Shown: positions 57,601 through 64,000 of the stretch, in pieces
Numbering within the stretch: the first letter of the stretch is position 1
Layout of the letters: each line of letters opens with the position of its first letter
Assembly: GCF_000383575.1 (NCBI RefSeq)
Contig: NZ_KB911579.1
Span: 3,008,523-3,072,522, forward strand
Length of the DNA: 64,000 nt
Direction of reading: 5' to 3'
DNA from: Salinispora oceanensis
GTDB taxonomy: Bacteria; Actinomycetota; Actinomycetes; Mycobacteriales; Micromonosporaceae
The notes under the pieces: model-generated
Told to the model about the DNA's origin: nothing
Seen by the model: the letters and a program-made list of their open reading frames with translations, nothing else
The model's database searches: none
Translations under genes and position numbers: made by a program

Positions 57601-59577
57601 GGCGGCCCGGAGCCGGGGTGCCGCCGCCACCAGCACGCCCGCCACGAAGAGGATGAGCAGGACGGCGGCGGTCAACAACGGCCGGGCCAGTCCGGCTCCG
57701 GCACCGAACAGCCCCATCCCGGCGGCGGTTACGGCGTGCGCTCGCGCCGTGCGTTCGGTCCGTGCCGACAGTCCGGCCGCCCCGATCCCGACCGCCGCCA
57801 ACACCATCGGCCATGGCGCGGCAACCCAGCCGAGCCCGAACGAGGTGGGGACGGCGAGCGCGGTCAGCGCGGCACCCACCACCGCGAACTCCCGACGGAT
57901 CCCTGGCGGCAGGGCGACCATGGCGGCCACGGTCAGCAGCAGCGCGCTGGCGGCGAGCTGGCTGGCGGCGGGGGAGCCTGCTGCGGTGAGCTCGGCCGGG
58001 TAGCGGTCGAGGTCGGCGGCCCACGCCGGTAGGGCGGCCCGGAGCGGGGCCACCCCGGCTCTCAGGGCGCCGGTGGCGACGACGACGCCGCTGATGGTCA
58101 ACGCGATGGCGGAGGCGAACTGCGGGCCGCGCCGCAGGACAGCCGGCACTGCGCGGACCGCCAGCCCGGTGAGCGCGATGACGGCGGTGATCAGAAGTAG
58201 TGCCTGGTCGGGTGCCGCCACCCAGGCGAGCCGGCTCGACGCGCCGATCAAGGCGAGGGTGAGGAGACCGGTGCCGAGGTCGGGAAACGGGGCGCGGCGG
58301 GTCGCGAGCATCCCCGCGCCGGCCACGGTCGCGGCGAGGAGGAGTGTGGCTCCCGCCCCGACCGTCGCCGGTACGGTGGTGGCCCGCAGCAGTGCGGTAC
58401 TGGCGTAACCGAGGGCAGTCAGTGCGGCGACGCCGTAGAGGACAAAGATCAATTCACGGAGCCCGGGCACCGGGCGGACGGCGGAGCCGCCCCCACCGGG
58501 CACCTCGTCGGGCTCCGCAGCACCGTCGGTGGGCCGGTCCCGCCCCGAGCGCTGGCGAGGAGCGACAGGGGCGGCCGGAGGCCGTTCCAGGTCGGGCTGG
58601 CCCCCAGCCGTGGTCGGTGCTGGGGTCAGGGGCGCTTCGGGCAGGTCCCGGCGGACCGGACGGGCCTTGGTGACGGCGGACCCGGCCAGCGAGAAGTTCA
58701 GGATGGCCACGAGAGCCAGCACCGCGGCCCAGCCCGCCGGAGCGCCGATTCGGTCGTAGGCGAGCAGCGGCAGGATCGGCTGGAGGGCCAGCACCGTGGC
58801 GAACCGTGGTGCGCGGAGTCCGGTCCAGGCGCCATACGCCAGGGCAACCCCGGCGGTGACCGCGAAGACGGCTCCGGCGAACACCGTCCTGGACGCGCCG
58901 TCGGCGCTGGTTACCGACCAGAGCGCGTATCCGGCCAGCGGCACCAGGAGGAGGCCGACGGCGGAGATGGTCTCGGCGGTGGCGGTGAGCCCACGGCGGG
59001 CCAGCACCGGCGGGGCGAGCAGCATCAGGACCGTCGCGAGGCAGAGCACGCCCAGCCGGGCGAGGGCATCCAGGGAGCTGGTGGCGACCGCGGCGAAGAC
59101 CACCGCGGCGACGCCGAGTAGCAGCGCGCCGAGCCCGAGGGGAATGTTCTGTACCTCGCGGCTGGAGGCCTCCGGTGGATGCTCGGGGTTGTCGGCGTCG
59201 AGCCAGACCGCGGTCGGGGGCGGCTCCGGCCCAGAAGGGGTGCCCTGCCCGGGCACCCGGGGCGGTGTCCCGGGGGGAGCGGTCGGTGGTCGCCGGTCTG
59301 GTCGACGACGCAGTACGCGCCGGGGGCGGGTGGCCTGTTTGACGTTCTCCTCACCGGCGTGCGCGAGGATGTCCCGCTGGAAGAGCGCAGCCTGCATCTT
59401 GGCGGCGATCTTCCGCTGTTCGCCGGCGATTTCGGCGTCTCGCGCCTTCATCTCCGCGATCGATCGCTCGATCTCCGCCAGGTGCTCGAGCCGCTGCGGC
59501 TGTTCTGCGCCGCAGTGCGGGCAGCGAGCGGCCGGCTTCAACTCCCGGCCGCACGAGGAGCACTCAAAGCTCACCAC
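54676..59577 (-). CDS. Giant zinc-ribbon polytopic membrane protein (SCO7613 type), with a TTA codon
   Basis: At 1633 residues this is the longest gene here. The N-terminus is a zinc ribbon (FECSSCGRELKPAARCPHCG), then an acidic-basic coiled segment (EHLAEIERSIAEMKARDAEI) and a basic, proline-rich linker. From about residue 145 to the end it is almost all hydrophobic helices, roughly 40, in repeating Ala/Leu/Val-rich units. This matches actinobacterial proteins named for SCO7613; the function is unknown. GTG at 59577 follows GGAGGGG. One leucine is TTA (complement 56860-56862). It is convergent with purE and 53 bases away. Confidence 0.85.
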   Translation of the reverse strand: MVSFECSSCGRELKPAARCPHCGAEQPQRLEHLAEIERSIAEMKARDAEIAGEQRKIAAKMQAALFQRDILAHAGEENVKQATRPRRVLRRRPDRRPPTAPPGTPPRVPGQGTPSGPEPPPTAVWLDADNPEHPPEASSREVQNIPLGLGALLLGVAAVVFAAVATSSLDALARLGVLCLATVLMLLAPPVLARRGLTATAETISAVGLLLVPLAGYALWSVTSADGASRTVFAGAVFAVTAGVALAYGAWTGLRAPRFATVLALQPILPLLAYDRIGAPAGWAAVLALVAILNFSLAGSAVTKARPVRRDLPEAPLTPAPTTAGGQPDLERPPAAPVAPRQRSGRDRPTDGAAEPDEVPGGGGSAVRPVPGLRELIFVLYGVAALTALGYASTALLRATTVPATVGAGATLLLAATVAGAGMLATRRAPFPDLGTGLLTLALIGASSRLAWVAAPDQALLLITAVIALTGLAVRAVPAVLRRGPQFASAIALTISGVVVATGALRAGVAPLRAALPAWAADLDRYPAELTAAGSPAASQLAASALLLTVAAMVALPPGIRREFAVVGAALTALAVPTSFGLGWVAAPWPMVLAAVGIGAAGLSARTERTARAHAVTAAGMGLFGAGAGLARPLLTAAVLLILFVAGVLVAAAPRLRAASTGADLLSGWAAGGAAFALPGAVAAVVAAGPAASSTALREVTVALLAASSLAVCVTLGYAALVQVSHRHLPMPLATGAALGALAVAAASFGAPATTAADAWVGALLLVAAVLLFFAPSFDARRRSDLFLDGADLAGAAVTAALVATLVRISAVLAPAAQLAVAAGLLLIVAVAARALPQPWRRGPTLGLALGGGLVGLLAGGMALRGGIGVLLTSGPIWSGELSTWPAAPIGGSTWQAPVALVLLALAAAILLPPPWQHDISGAALLLATIGAPAAFALPWWSPVLVGSLVATGYGLASVASVEARTAFSRAVVAGVLALHVAGAGLVRPWTTALALGGIALIGVAVATFARALSPPLSTEVETEGPPHPTRIGGAATGAALFALPGAVAALAAEFGHSPQVVLITALATSGLSLAAVTSARRRVPQYLPWASAALVGGATVSALAAIPAGLQVGVYAAAAALIGVLAELNRGATEPPAGLAAPTRRWRVTLGGTFSHSAGPGTRKWRVDPAAGALAAATVPTVLALASLAPALHMALVEPHRTLGRTWQGPPPELLLPAPAAADPTHVLTALLLTAAAALAAVGFSGGRRSRAVPVVLPGAAVTLLITPVALDLAWPASTLAGLTVFTLAMLGLALTPPPTLVERARSLRLARVLVFGIGLAAGSAGLAGSLAAEDLTLVTLGGAVGVGTAAALFGATGHARILGWLFAALMAQLFVLTTGLVAGLSARWSAFGVLAVGAALQVFAATLPRLRRPEAGREAATVEWSGFAAALIALALAYDSPRHIAALLAAGGAILGVAAARPGRPDIERRILFWAVVSCEITAWWILMWVADVALPEAYTLPFAALALLVGVLELRQRSEISSWVAYGPALVTAFAPTLAIVLATESSMLRRVLLLLGAVAVLVFGSLRQQQAPVIVGATATAITAIHALFSLGPWLLLIPAGLLLLVLGASNERRRRAQERLQTALRGMR

Positions 59578-59701
59578 GACACCCCTCCAGCCGCACTGTG
59601 GACCCTACTGTCGCAGCATGCCCAATGCCGGCGTGGATTTCGACAGTTGTCGGCGGGTCCGGGGGTGGCGCCCCACTCCGCGGAGCTCGGCCGGCGACGG
59701 G

Positions 59702-61129
59702 TTACGGGCGGCCCATGCCGCGGTACTCCCAACCAGCCTGCGTCCACAATGTTGAATCGAGGCAGTTGCGGCCGTCAACCACCCGGCGGCCGGCGACCAG
59801 GGCGCCGAGCGCGACCGGGTCGGCGTTGCGGAAGTCAGCCCATTCGGTCAGGACGCAGACCAGGTCGGCGCCGGCCACCGCCTCGTTGATGCCCGGCTCG
59901 TAGGTCAGCTCGGGCGCTACCGCGCGGGCGCGCTCCATCCCTGCTGGGTCATAGACGTGCACGTCAGCGCCGGCCTTGTGGAGGAGCGTCGCTACCGCGA
60001 GGGCCGGCGCGTCGCGGACGTCGTCGGTGTTGGGCTTGAAGGTCGCACCGAGCACGCCGATTCGGACGCCGGATAGATCGGGGCCGGCCGGGCCGGTGCG
60101 TCGGTCGAGTAGGTCGGCGGCGAGTTGGACCACCCGGGTCCGGCGGCGCAGGTTGATGAGGTCGACCTCGTGCAGGAAGCGCAGCGCCTCGCCAGCGCCC
60201 AGTTCCTGGGCCCGGGCCTGGAAAGCGCGGATGTCCTTGGGTAGGCAGGCCCCGCCGAAGCCGAGGCCGGCCTGGAGGAACCGGTTGCCGATTCGGGGGT
60301 CGAAGCCAATCGCCCGGGCCAGGTGGGTTACGTCACCGCCAGCGGCCTCGCAGACCTCCGCCATCGCGTTGATAAACGAAATCTTGGTGGCCAGGAAGGC
60401 GTTTGCGGCGACCTTCACCAGCTCCGCGGTGGCGAAGTCGGTGACCACCATCGGCACCTCACGGTCCTCCGTGGCGGCCAGGTCGAACACGCCCTTGTGC
60501 GCGGCGTAGAGCATCCCGTTGGCCCATTCGCTCTTGACGCCGACCACGATCCGATTCGGGCGGAGAACGTCGTCAACGGCGAAGCCCTCCTGGAGGAACT
60601 CGGGGCTCCAGGCGACCTCGATGCCGAGGTCGGCGGGTGTGTGTTTGCTCACCAGCTGCTCAACCCACTCCGCGGTGCCGACCGGCACCGTGGACTTGCC
60701 GACGATCAGCGCCGGGCGGGTCAACTGCTGCGCCAGGCTGGTGACAGCCGCCTCAACGTACGACAGGTTCGCCCCCAGCGCGTCGGCCTGCTGCGGGGTG
60801 CCGACGCAGATGAAATGCACGTCCCCGAACTCAGCGACTTCGGCCATGTCAGTACTGAAACGCAGCCGCCCGGCGGCGAGGTTGCGCTTGAGTAGCTCGT
60901 CCAGGCCGGGCTCGTGGATCGGCACCTCACCTGCGTTGAGCATGGCGATCTTGTCGGCGTCCACGTCGAAGCCGAGCACCTCGTAGCCCAGCTCGGCGTA
61001 GCAGATGGCGTATGTCGCGCCAAGGTAGCCGGTGCCGAGGAAGGTCACCCGGGGGCGAGGGGCGCCAGATGGCGGGGTCACCGCCCCGATCGGAGGTACT
61101 GGCTGGGTGTTCGGGTACGGGATCGTCAC
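59702..61129 (-). CDS. ugd: UDP-glucose 6-dehydrogenase
   Basis: Oxidises UDP-glucose to UDP-glucuronate for cell-surface or natural-product sugars. The 475-residue protein has the NAD-binding VTFLGTGYLGATYAICYAEL near residue 32, VPVGTAEWVEQLV, SPEFLQEGFAVDD, and the catalytic cysteine in GLGFGGACLPKDIRAF. GTG at 61129 (protein start TIPYPNTQPVPPIGA) is favoured by GGAG nine bases upstream; an ATG at 61228 would add 33 residues of unlike composition. GDP-mannose dehydrogenases share the fold, so the nucleotide sugar is inferred. It stands alone, divergent from the acyl-CoA dehydrogenase. Confidence 0.92.
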   Translation of the reverse strand: MTIPYPNTQPVPPIGAVTPPSGAPRPRVTFLGTGYLGATYAICYAELGYEVLGFDVDADKIAMLNAGEVPIHEPGLDELLKRNLAAGRLRFSTDMAEVAEFGDVHFICVGTPQQADALGANLSYVEAAVTSLAQQLTRPALIVGKSTVPVGTAEWVEQLVSKHTPADLGIEVAWSPEFLQEGFAVDDVLRPNRIVVGVKSEWANGMLYAAHKGVFDLAATEDREVPMVVTDFATAELVKVAANAFLATKISFINAMAEVCEAAGGDVTHLARAIGFDPRIGNRFLQAGLGFGGACLPKDIRAFQARAQELGAGEALRFLHEVDLINLRRRTRVVQLAADLLDRRTGPAGPDLSGVRIGVLGATFKPNTDDVRDAPALAVATLLHKAGADVHVYDPAGMERARAVAPELTYEPGINEAVAGADLVCVLTEWADFRNADPVALGALVAGRRVVDGRNCLDSTLWTQAGWEYRGMGRP

Positions 61130-61307
61130 GCCTGTCTTCTCCGCTCGCACTGGCGCCGCTCGTGGCGTCGCTGCCGACCGCGGCGCCTGCCAGGGCACCG
61201 AAGGTGGGTTGTTCGTTTGTCCGACCATGCTCCCGCGCGGGCTGGTCAGTGCGGCACGTCGTAGCCTACGCGGCGGTAACATCGCCCGAGCCCGCTTCGC
61301 TATCCTT

Positions 61308-61349
61308 CAGTCTGCGCGGTCCGCGGTCAGATGACGCTACAGACTGCGC
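61308..61349. repeat. Direct repeats CAGWCTGCGC upstream of acyl-CoA dehydrogenase
   Basis: Copies at 61308-61317 and 61340-61349 start 32 bases apart, about three helical turns, in the divergent region. They could be operator half-sites for a fatty-acid regulator; no such regulator gene is adjacent. Confidence 0.35.
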
Positions 61350-61377
61350 ATGATAGCGGTGAAGAGGAGGGGCCGAT

Positions 61378-62541
61378 ATGGCCGCAGAGCAGGCATTCGA
61401 CGGCTACCGATTGACGGATGAGCAGCAGGCGGTCCGGGAGGCGGTCCGGGAGGTCTGTGCGGCGAAGGTGGCACCCCACGCCGCGGAGGCGGACGAGACC
61501 GGTGAGTTCCCGAAGGCATCCTTCGACGCGCTGCGGGCGGCTGACTTCCACGCTCCGCACATCCCCACCGAGTACGGCGGCGCCGGTGCGGATGCCCTCG
61601 CCACCGCCATCGTGATCGAGGAGGTGGCGCGGGCCTGCGCCTCCTCCTCGCTGATTCCGGCGGTCAACAAGCTGGGCACCATGCCGCTGATCCTGGCCGG
61701 GTCCGCGGAGCTCAAGCGGAAGTACCTGACCCGGGTCGCGGACGGCGACGCGATGTTCTCGTACTGCCTTTCCGAGCCAGAAGCAGGCAGTGACGCCGCC
61801 GCGATGACCACTCGGGCCGTCCGGGACGGCGACTACTGGGTGCTCAACGGCGTGAAGCGGTGGATCACCAATGCCGGGGTGTCCGAGTTCTACACGGTCT
61901 TCGCCGTGACCGACCCGACCGCCCGGAGCCGGGGTATCTCGGCCTTCGTGGTCGAGAAGTCCGACCCGGGGGTGAGTTTCGGCGCACCGGAGAAGAAGTT
62001 GGGGATCAAGGGCTCACCGACCCGTGAGGTCTACCTGGACGGCGTCCGCATCCCCGCCGACCGCATGATCGGCGCGGAGGGCGCCGGCTTCGCCACCGCC
62101 ATGCAGACCCTGGACCACACCCGGGTCACCATCGCCGCGCAGGCGGTGGGCATCGCGCAGGGCGCGCTCGACTACGCCAAGGGATACGTGCGGGAGCGTC
62201 GGCAGTTCGGCAAGCCGATCGCCGACTTCCAGGGCATCCAGTTCATGCTCGCGGACATGGGCATGAAGCTGGAGGCGGCCCGGCAGCTGACCTACGCCGC
62301 CGCGGGCCGTTCCGAGCGAGGGGACGCGGACCTGACCTACTTCGGTGCGGCGGCCAAGTGCTTCGCCTCCGACGCCGCCATGGAGATCACCACCGACGCC
62401 GTGCAGCTGCTCGGCGGGTACGGCTACACCCGGGACTACCCGGTCGAGCGGATGATGCGCGACGCGAAGATCACCCAGATCTACGAGGGCACCAACCAGG
62501 TGCAGCGCATCGTCATGGCGCGGCAGCTCTTGAAGAGCTGA
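61378..62541 (+). CDS. Acyl-CoA dehydrogenase
   Basis: FAD enzyme introducing the 2,3-double bond in acyl-CoA. The 387-residue protein has the flavin-contact segment MFSYCLSEPEAGSDAAAMTT near residue 125, KRWITNAGVSEFY, the ARRQFGKPI-like RERRQFGKPIADFQGIQFML and the catalytic base Glu370 in ITQIYEGTNQVQRIVMAR. The Glu position is that of short- and medium-chain enzymes. AAGAGGAGGGG precedes the ATG. It is a single gene; the chain length handled is unknown. Confidence 0.95.
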   Translation: MAAEQAFDGYRLTDEQQAVREAVREVCAAKVAPHAAEADETGEFPKASFDALRAADFHAPHIPTEYGGAGADALATAIVIEEVARACASSSLIPAVNKLGTMPLILAGSAELKRKYLTRVADGDAMFSYCLSEPEAGSDAAAMTTRAVRDGDYWVLNGVKRWITNAGVSEFYTVFAVTDPTARSRGISAFVVEKSDPGVSFGAPEKKLGIKGSPTREVYLDGVRIPADRMIGAEGAGFATAMQTLDHTRVTIAAQAVGIAQGALDYAKGYVRERRQFGKPIADFQGIQFMLADMGMKLEAARQLTYAAAGRSERGDADLTYFGAAAKCFASDAAMEITTDAVQLLGGYGYTRDYPVERMMRDAKITQIYEGTNQVQRIVMARQLLKS

Positions 62542-62570
62542 TTCGGGGCTGTTTCGCAGCTCGGGGGCGG

Positions 62571-62596
62571 GTGGCCGGGCCGGTTGGTCCGGCCAC
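62571..62596. terminator. Hairpin after the acyl-CoA dehydrogenase gene
   Basis: GTGGCCGG and CCGGCCAC form a perfect 8-bp stem with a 10-base loop, 29 bases after the stop codon. Confidence 0.5.
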
Positions 62597-63706
62597 ACCG
62601 TGGTGCGGGCCGGCATGCTGCCGGGCCTGCACGGAGGGCATGACTGCCTGCCGGCGGCCCGACGGTACGTGCGGTGCCGAGATTCGGAAGATCCGGGTAG
62701 TACGTTCAGGTACTCGTGCGCCCAAACTATCGACGCGAGGCTAGTTATTCGGGGAGTTCGCGCGATCCGTTCGATGGGCGCGCCGGGTTTTGGCGGACCC
62801 GGTGAAGATCCCGCAAAGGCTGTGCCCTGGCTGAGGGGGTCTGGCCCTCAGGTTCTGGGAACGAGAGTAGGCGCGACAATTTTGGGATGCTACGGTGCGC
62901 GACCCTTAGTCAGTGTGGGTGTCGGCAATGCTGGGCCGGATGCCGAACTGGATCTGGGCTGGCTTCTCGGCCACCCCAAAGACCCCCTACGGCCCCAAGG
63001 CATAGTAGGGATGTCGAGGATCAGATGGGGAGTTCACCCGGTGGTGTGGAGCACAAACATTGGGTGACCAGTGGGGAGCGCGCCGCCCTACTCGTTCTGA
63101 TTTGGTGGGCGCTTCCTTGTCGAACACTCCGGACGTGACGTACTCCTTGGGCAGCAGGGAGACAGAAATGGCGGTGCGGCCTTCGCTCAGGGGCAGCCTT
63201 AGGTGATGTGGGGGGGAGGGCGCGGTGTCAGGATGCTGATCCGATCGGAGTCTTCGCCCAGCGCGATGGTCGGCCCCCCCCCAATTCCCCCGCGTCACCA
63301 TGTCCCGCTAGCTCCGGCCCGCTGGTCGGGCCGCAGATGGCCGGCTGGGGCCCGACGAGGCCGCCCCGTCCGCTCCGCGGCCTCCGCTTCGGTTGTCCTG
63401 GCCGCCGTCGTTCCGACCGCTGCCGAGAGGGGTCGCGGAACCTGCGGCCGGTAATCCCGGGCCGGCGCCGCGATGTAGGGTCCCGGAATGTGTTGCGGCA
63501 CTCGGTTCTGAAAGGCGCCGGTGGTGCGCCGGCGCGCTGACGGGATTTGTCATTCCCCTAACCGGTCGACAGTATCCAGAGTTTTGGCGGCGGTGGTCGG
63601 CCGAACGGACGAGGCGCGGCATCCAACCTGCTTCTCGGCTTGCGTCCTCCACCGCTCACTTGCATAGTCGCTCTACGGTTTGCGCCGCGTTCTTAAGGGG
63701 GAAGAC

Positions 63707-63762
63707 ATGGTAAATATTCGTTTTTTGTCATGACCGGGAACAGGGCTGGACGCCGACACTAA
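63707..63762 (+). other. Two tiny coupled ORFs with a strong ribosome site
   Basis: After AAGGGGGAAG, ATG at 63707 encodes MVNIRFLS and stops at 63733; its stop overlaps a second ATG at 63730 (ATGA) encoding MTGNRAGRRH. The arrangement resembles a leader peptide before a gene beyond the window, but could be chance. Confidence 0.25.
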
Positions 63763-64000
63763 CGCCGTGTCGCTCGTCCGGCATGTGACCCACGTCGTGC
63801 CCACCAGTCACTCGGTGCGGCGGCGGTCGCACGGCTCTGCCTGTGTCGGAAAGCCGGAAGTATCGCTGGTCCGTCGCCAAATATCGGGACGGCGGGGCGA
63901 AAGAGCTCTGATTGGCGTCGCGGTGTGGTGGTAGGTGCCCAACGCTCCGTTAACTGGGCGCCGTAAACGGTAGACCGTGGCGATTTGCGATCTTGAGGCT

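Larger units (their letters stand above)
62542..64000. other. 1.46-kb region without a convincing gene at the right edge
   Basis: Several frames remain open here, but none has coherent codon use, a ribosome site and a recognisable product together. The region includes a hairpin at 62571-62596, a 7-bp hairpin CTGAGGG/CCCTCAG at 62831-62851, a minus-strand stretch with coding-like third positions (about 63090-63180), runs of seven G and nine C, and two tiny coupled ORFs at 63707-63762. It is locally AT-richer than the rest and probably an intergenic or decayed segment before the next locus. Confidence 0.6.

Noticed and set aside
55310-58003. 897-codon plus-strand frame opposite the giant membrane protein
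   Set aside because: Shadow of an Ala-rich coding strand. No ribosome site or motif.

Overview
The window is high-GC, densely coded chromosomal DNA from an actinomycete. The gene families fit Micromonosporaceae (Micromonospora or Salinispora type): a mycothiol S-conjugate amidase, DUF501, DUF4307, a HAAS-domain membrane protein, an SCO7613-type giant membrane protein, frequent GTG/TTG starts and starts that look leaderless. The genus is an inference; no rRNA is present. About 52 protein genes and one tRNA are supported. I see no transposase, integrase, phage gene, CRISPR array or replication origin.

Layout. 1-12.8 kb is housekeeping: ppc (its 3' end lies beyond the left edge) faces the mfd / SurA-like lipoprotein / mazG operon, then eno, an FtsB/DivIC-type protein, DUF501, an ArgA-like acetyltransferase and a Ppx/GppA phosphatase. 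12.8-18.5 kb is more accessory: a 2-oxoacid decarboxylase with unusually AT-rich codons, a PadR/HAAS pair, an LppU-like protein, a dienelactone hydrolase and a family-5 uracil-DNA glycosylase. 18.5-22.9 kb is a MoxR/DUF58/DUF4129 membrane operon. 23-25.5 kb holds a type II NADH dehydrogenase, tRNA-Leu(UAA) and a YccA/Bax-inhibitor protein. 25.7-32.7 kb holds a thiolase, two tandem SGNH hydrolases, cystathionine beta-synthase, a GNAT protein and RNase Z. 33.1-37.9 kb is a three-gene operon (asnO, ngg, M42 peptidase) for the dipeptide osmolyte N-acetylglutaminylglutamine amide (NAGGN), divergent from an APH-type kinase. 39.5-47.6 kb holds VOC, msrA, HIT, cystathionine gamma-synthase, an amidase, threonine dehydratase, greA, DUF4307 and mca. 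47.7-54.6 kb holds a small membrane protein, a GGDEF-EAL protein, a YyaL-type protein and purK-purE. 54.7-62.5 kb holds the giant membrane protein, UDP-glucose dehydrogenase and an acyl-CoA dehydrogenase. The last 1.46 kb has no convincing gene.

How parts may work together. The tRNA-Leu has a UAA anticodon, the bldA type that reads the rare leucine codon TTA. Six genes here contain one in-frame TTA: the last gene of the MoxR operon, a GNAT gene, ngg, the small gene after mca, the YyaL-type gene and the giant membrane protein. If this tRNA is limiting as in Streptomyces, osmolyte synthesis and several envelope functions could be tied to development. CBS and cystathionine gamma-synthase together give transsulfuration, and Mca and MsrA add thiol and oxidative defence.

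The least explained signals are non-coding: a predicted three-way-junction element upstream of RNase Z, four perfect 17-bp tandem units between mca and DUF4307, a cluster of ATGGGTC motifs between asnO and the kinase gene, and a 21-codon upstream ORF overlapping the GGDEF-EAL start.
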